Origin: Nitzschia sp. DOCU1
Lineage: Eukaryota > Bacillariophyta > Bacillariophyceae > Bacillariales > Bacillariaceae
DNA length: 64,000 bases
Direction of reading: 5' to 3'
Assembly: GCA_951394045.1 (NCBI GenBank)
Contig: OX595993.1
Span: 1,922,001-1,986,000, forward strand
Shown here: piece after piece, positions 62,592 to 64,000 of the stretch
Layout of the letters: every line of letters starts with the position of its first letter
How positions within the stretch are numbered: the first letter of the stretch is position 1
Translations under genes and position numbers: made by a program
Notes under the pieces: model-generated
Seen by the model: the letters and a program-made list of their open reading frames with translations, nothing else
Told to the model about the DNA's origin: nothing
The model's database searches: none

Positions 62592-64000
62592 ATGAGCGAC
62601 GATGAAGACGACGTCGTTGTGAATGGTCGCAGCAAGAGATCTGCGTTGAACAAGTCAGGACGTAAACGATTGCGGACCCTGACGGATTCGTCCGACGAGG
62701 AGGATGAAGATTTGTTCAATGATAGCGACGTTGACGATCTAGGATCCGATGACGGAGCAGCCGAGCAGGCGGATCATTCGTTTTCAAAGGATGCTCTGAA
62801 GAAAGCGCTGGTAAGTGTGGGGTTTTGTTTCTGATTCCTTCCTTTTGTTTTTGTTGGATCTCATTGTTTTCTCACAAACTGGTTTCCCGACAGACCCGCC
62901 TGACGGGGTGTTTGGATCCATCGATTTCCTATGAGGAAGACAAAATGAGCTCCTGGGCGGAAGTCGACGCAATTATCGTCGAGAAGAAAGTGAAGCTTAG
63001 GGATCTACTGCAGCTAGTCGAAATTTCAAATTCGAGAAGGTTGTCATTGGAGACCAAATGCGTTATATCCACGGTGGCCGCTCAGACTTGCAGACTATAC
63101 GAGGAAGCAGGCAAGCCGAAAGAGTGCAACCAGCTTTTTCTTAGACAAGACAAGAACGACAAGGATAAATCCAATCACCTTGCCAATTTCGTGTCGAATC
63201 GCTGGCTGCAAGAGTCCGCAAAGGCACTGAGCGATTCACCGAAAGTCAATGAAGCAGACAATATGCACGTTCACGTTCTGCAAGCGGGGTTGAGCTTTAT
63301 CAAAGCTGCCTACATCGTTAATGCCAAAGTCCTCAAAAATCTCAAGGAAAAGCAGGATATCGATTGGGTGGCTTTGGTGAATCGAATCAAGAAGATCAGC
63401 GTTGCCAAAAATCTTGATAAACTCCGCCAAGCGGTGGAATCTGCGAACGCGCACTTGGCTCCGATGGTTGAAGAGGCCCCTAATGCAAAAGCAGAAGGAA
63501 AAGGCGACGAGGCCAAGGCTTCGAATGATACCGAAGGGGACGACTCCGAACAGAAACCAATGTCGAAGATGCAACGATTGGCCCTGGCGAAAACAAAAGA
63601 ACGCCTGGAAGAAAACAAGCGTAGAGCCCATGCATGCAACATTCGCCGGACAAGCTCAACAGCATCAACTGGAAACCTTGCAGCAGCAGCAACGGCGCAG
63701 GCAACGTCAGGGGTGACGGCAGCTCCAGCCCACAGACTACCCCCTGCTCTGCCCGTCCCGACTCCTGCCGCAGCACCGGTAGTCCATGGCACTTGGGGCA
63801 CTTCGACGCCAAACGACCCTGCTCCAAGTTCCTTGAATGGCAACAGACTGCCTCCTGCTGCACCCGTCCCGACCCCTGCAGCGGCACCAGTAGTCCGTGG
63901 CAGTTGGGGAACTGCGACATCAAGCGATCCAAGTTCCTCGCATGGCAGAGTGCATCCAGATCCCCTTTCCAACTCTATGGCTCCTGCCTCTGCGCGACTG
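62592..64000 (+). CDS. unknown acidic protein with Pro/Ala tandem repeat, runs off the right edge
   Basis: Exons 62592-62810 and 62894 to the window end (83-nt intron, GTAAGT...GACAG, phase 0). 442 residues are visible, with no stop. Exon 1 is an acidic Ser/Asp tail-like start with a basic patch (RSKRSALNKSGRKRLRTL) that could be a nuclear signal. Residues 75-270 are helical and globular-looking (VKLRDLLQLVEISNSRRLSL, AGLSFIKAAYIVNAKVLKNL). I recognise no family. A Lys/Glu-rich helix follows (MSKMQRLALAKTKERLEENK), then two 37-residue repeats at 63734-63844 and 63845-63955 with core LPP-A-PVPTPAAAPVV and (H/R)G(T/S)WGT. The second exon has no internal in-frame start of note, so it is only visible when spliced to exon 1. 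Confidence 0.75.

Overview
The window looks like nuclear DNA of a diatom, most likely a raphid pennate. The evidence is: (i) seven proteins carrying the DUF6824 domain, a family known mainly from diatoms and greatly expanded there; (ii) a nucleus-encoded photosystem II PsbU and a plastid-type FabG, each with a signal-peptide-like leader ending at a Phe-containing cleavage site, as in secondary plastids; (iii) short GT-AG introns of about 50 to 130 nt; (iv) compact genes on both strands. The species cannot be named from sequence alone. There is one 200-base assembly gap (47497-47696). I found no tRNA, rRNA or CRISPR array.

Left part (1-12 kb): a candidate structured non-coding RNA, a CRAL-TRIO lipid-binding protein, a Use1-like ER SNARE with a large ankyrin-containing extension, two stand-alone DUF6824 proteins and a bacterial-type tRNA 2-selenouridine synthase (MnmH). 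A 5'-truncated non-LTR retrotransposon with perfect 17-bp target-site duplications lies at 12.5-15.5 kb, followed by a third stand-alone DUF6824 gene.

Middle (17-32 kb): a secreted 2-oxoglutarate/Fe(II) oxygenase sits head-to-head with psbU. Four paralogues follow (21.4, 24.9, 28.7 and 29.3 kb). Each joins a CRAL-TRIO-N-like region to a C-terminal DUF6824 domain across one phase-0 intron in the same place. A relic of a fifth copy and a near-identical tract between two of them record segmental duplication and probable gene conversion. An HpcH/HpaI aldolase closes this part.

Right part (32-64 kb): a small unknown protein, mitochondrial ribosomal protein uL15, a DegT-like PLP enzyme, a fumarate reductase flavoprotein, and tandem TLC-domain (ceramide-synthase-like) genes. 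The second TLC gene overlaps a Rossmann oxidoreductase antisense, and the tail of a third TLC copy appears just right of the gap. Further on are an AAA-type ATPase cut by the gap (with a relic upstream), an ankyrin-like protein, an acidic/lysine-rich protein, allantoinase, plastid FabG, a four-exon ankyrin/RBR/NZF ubiquitin ligase, the Paf1-complex subunit Cdc73, a roadblock dynein light chain, and the start of an unknown acidic protein that runs off the right edge.

Most genes are unrelated housekeeping or metabolic loci. The main theme is local duplication, relic formation and rearrangement of three families: DUF6824, TLC and AAA-ATPase. Exon coordinates were read from splice consensus and frame continuity only.
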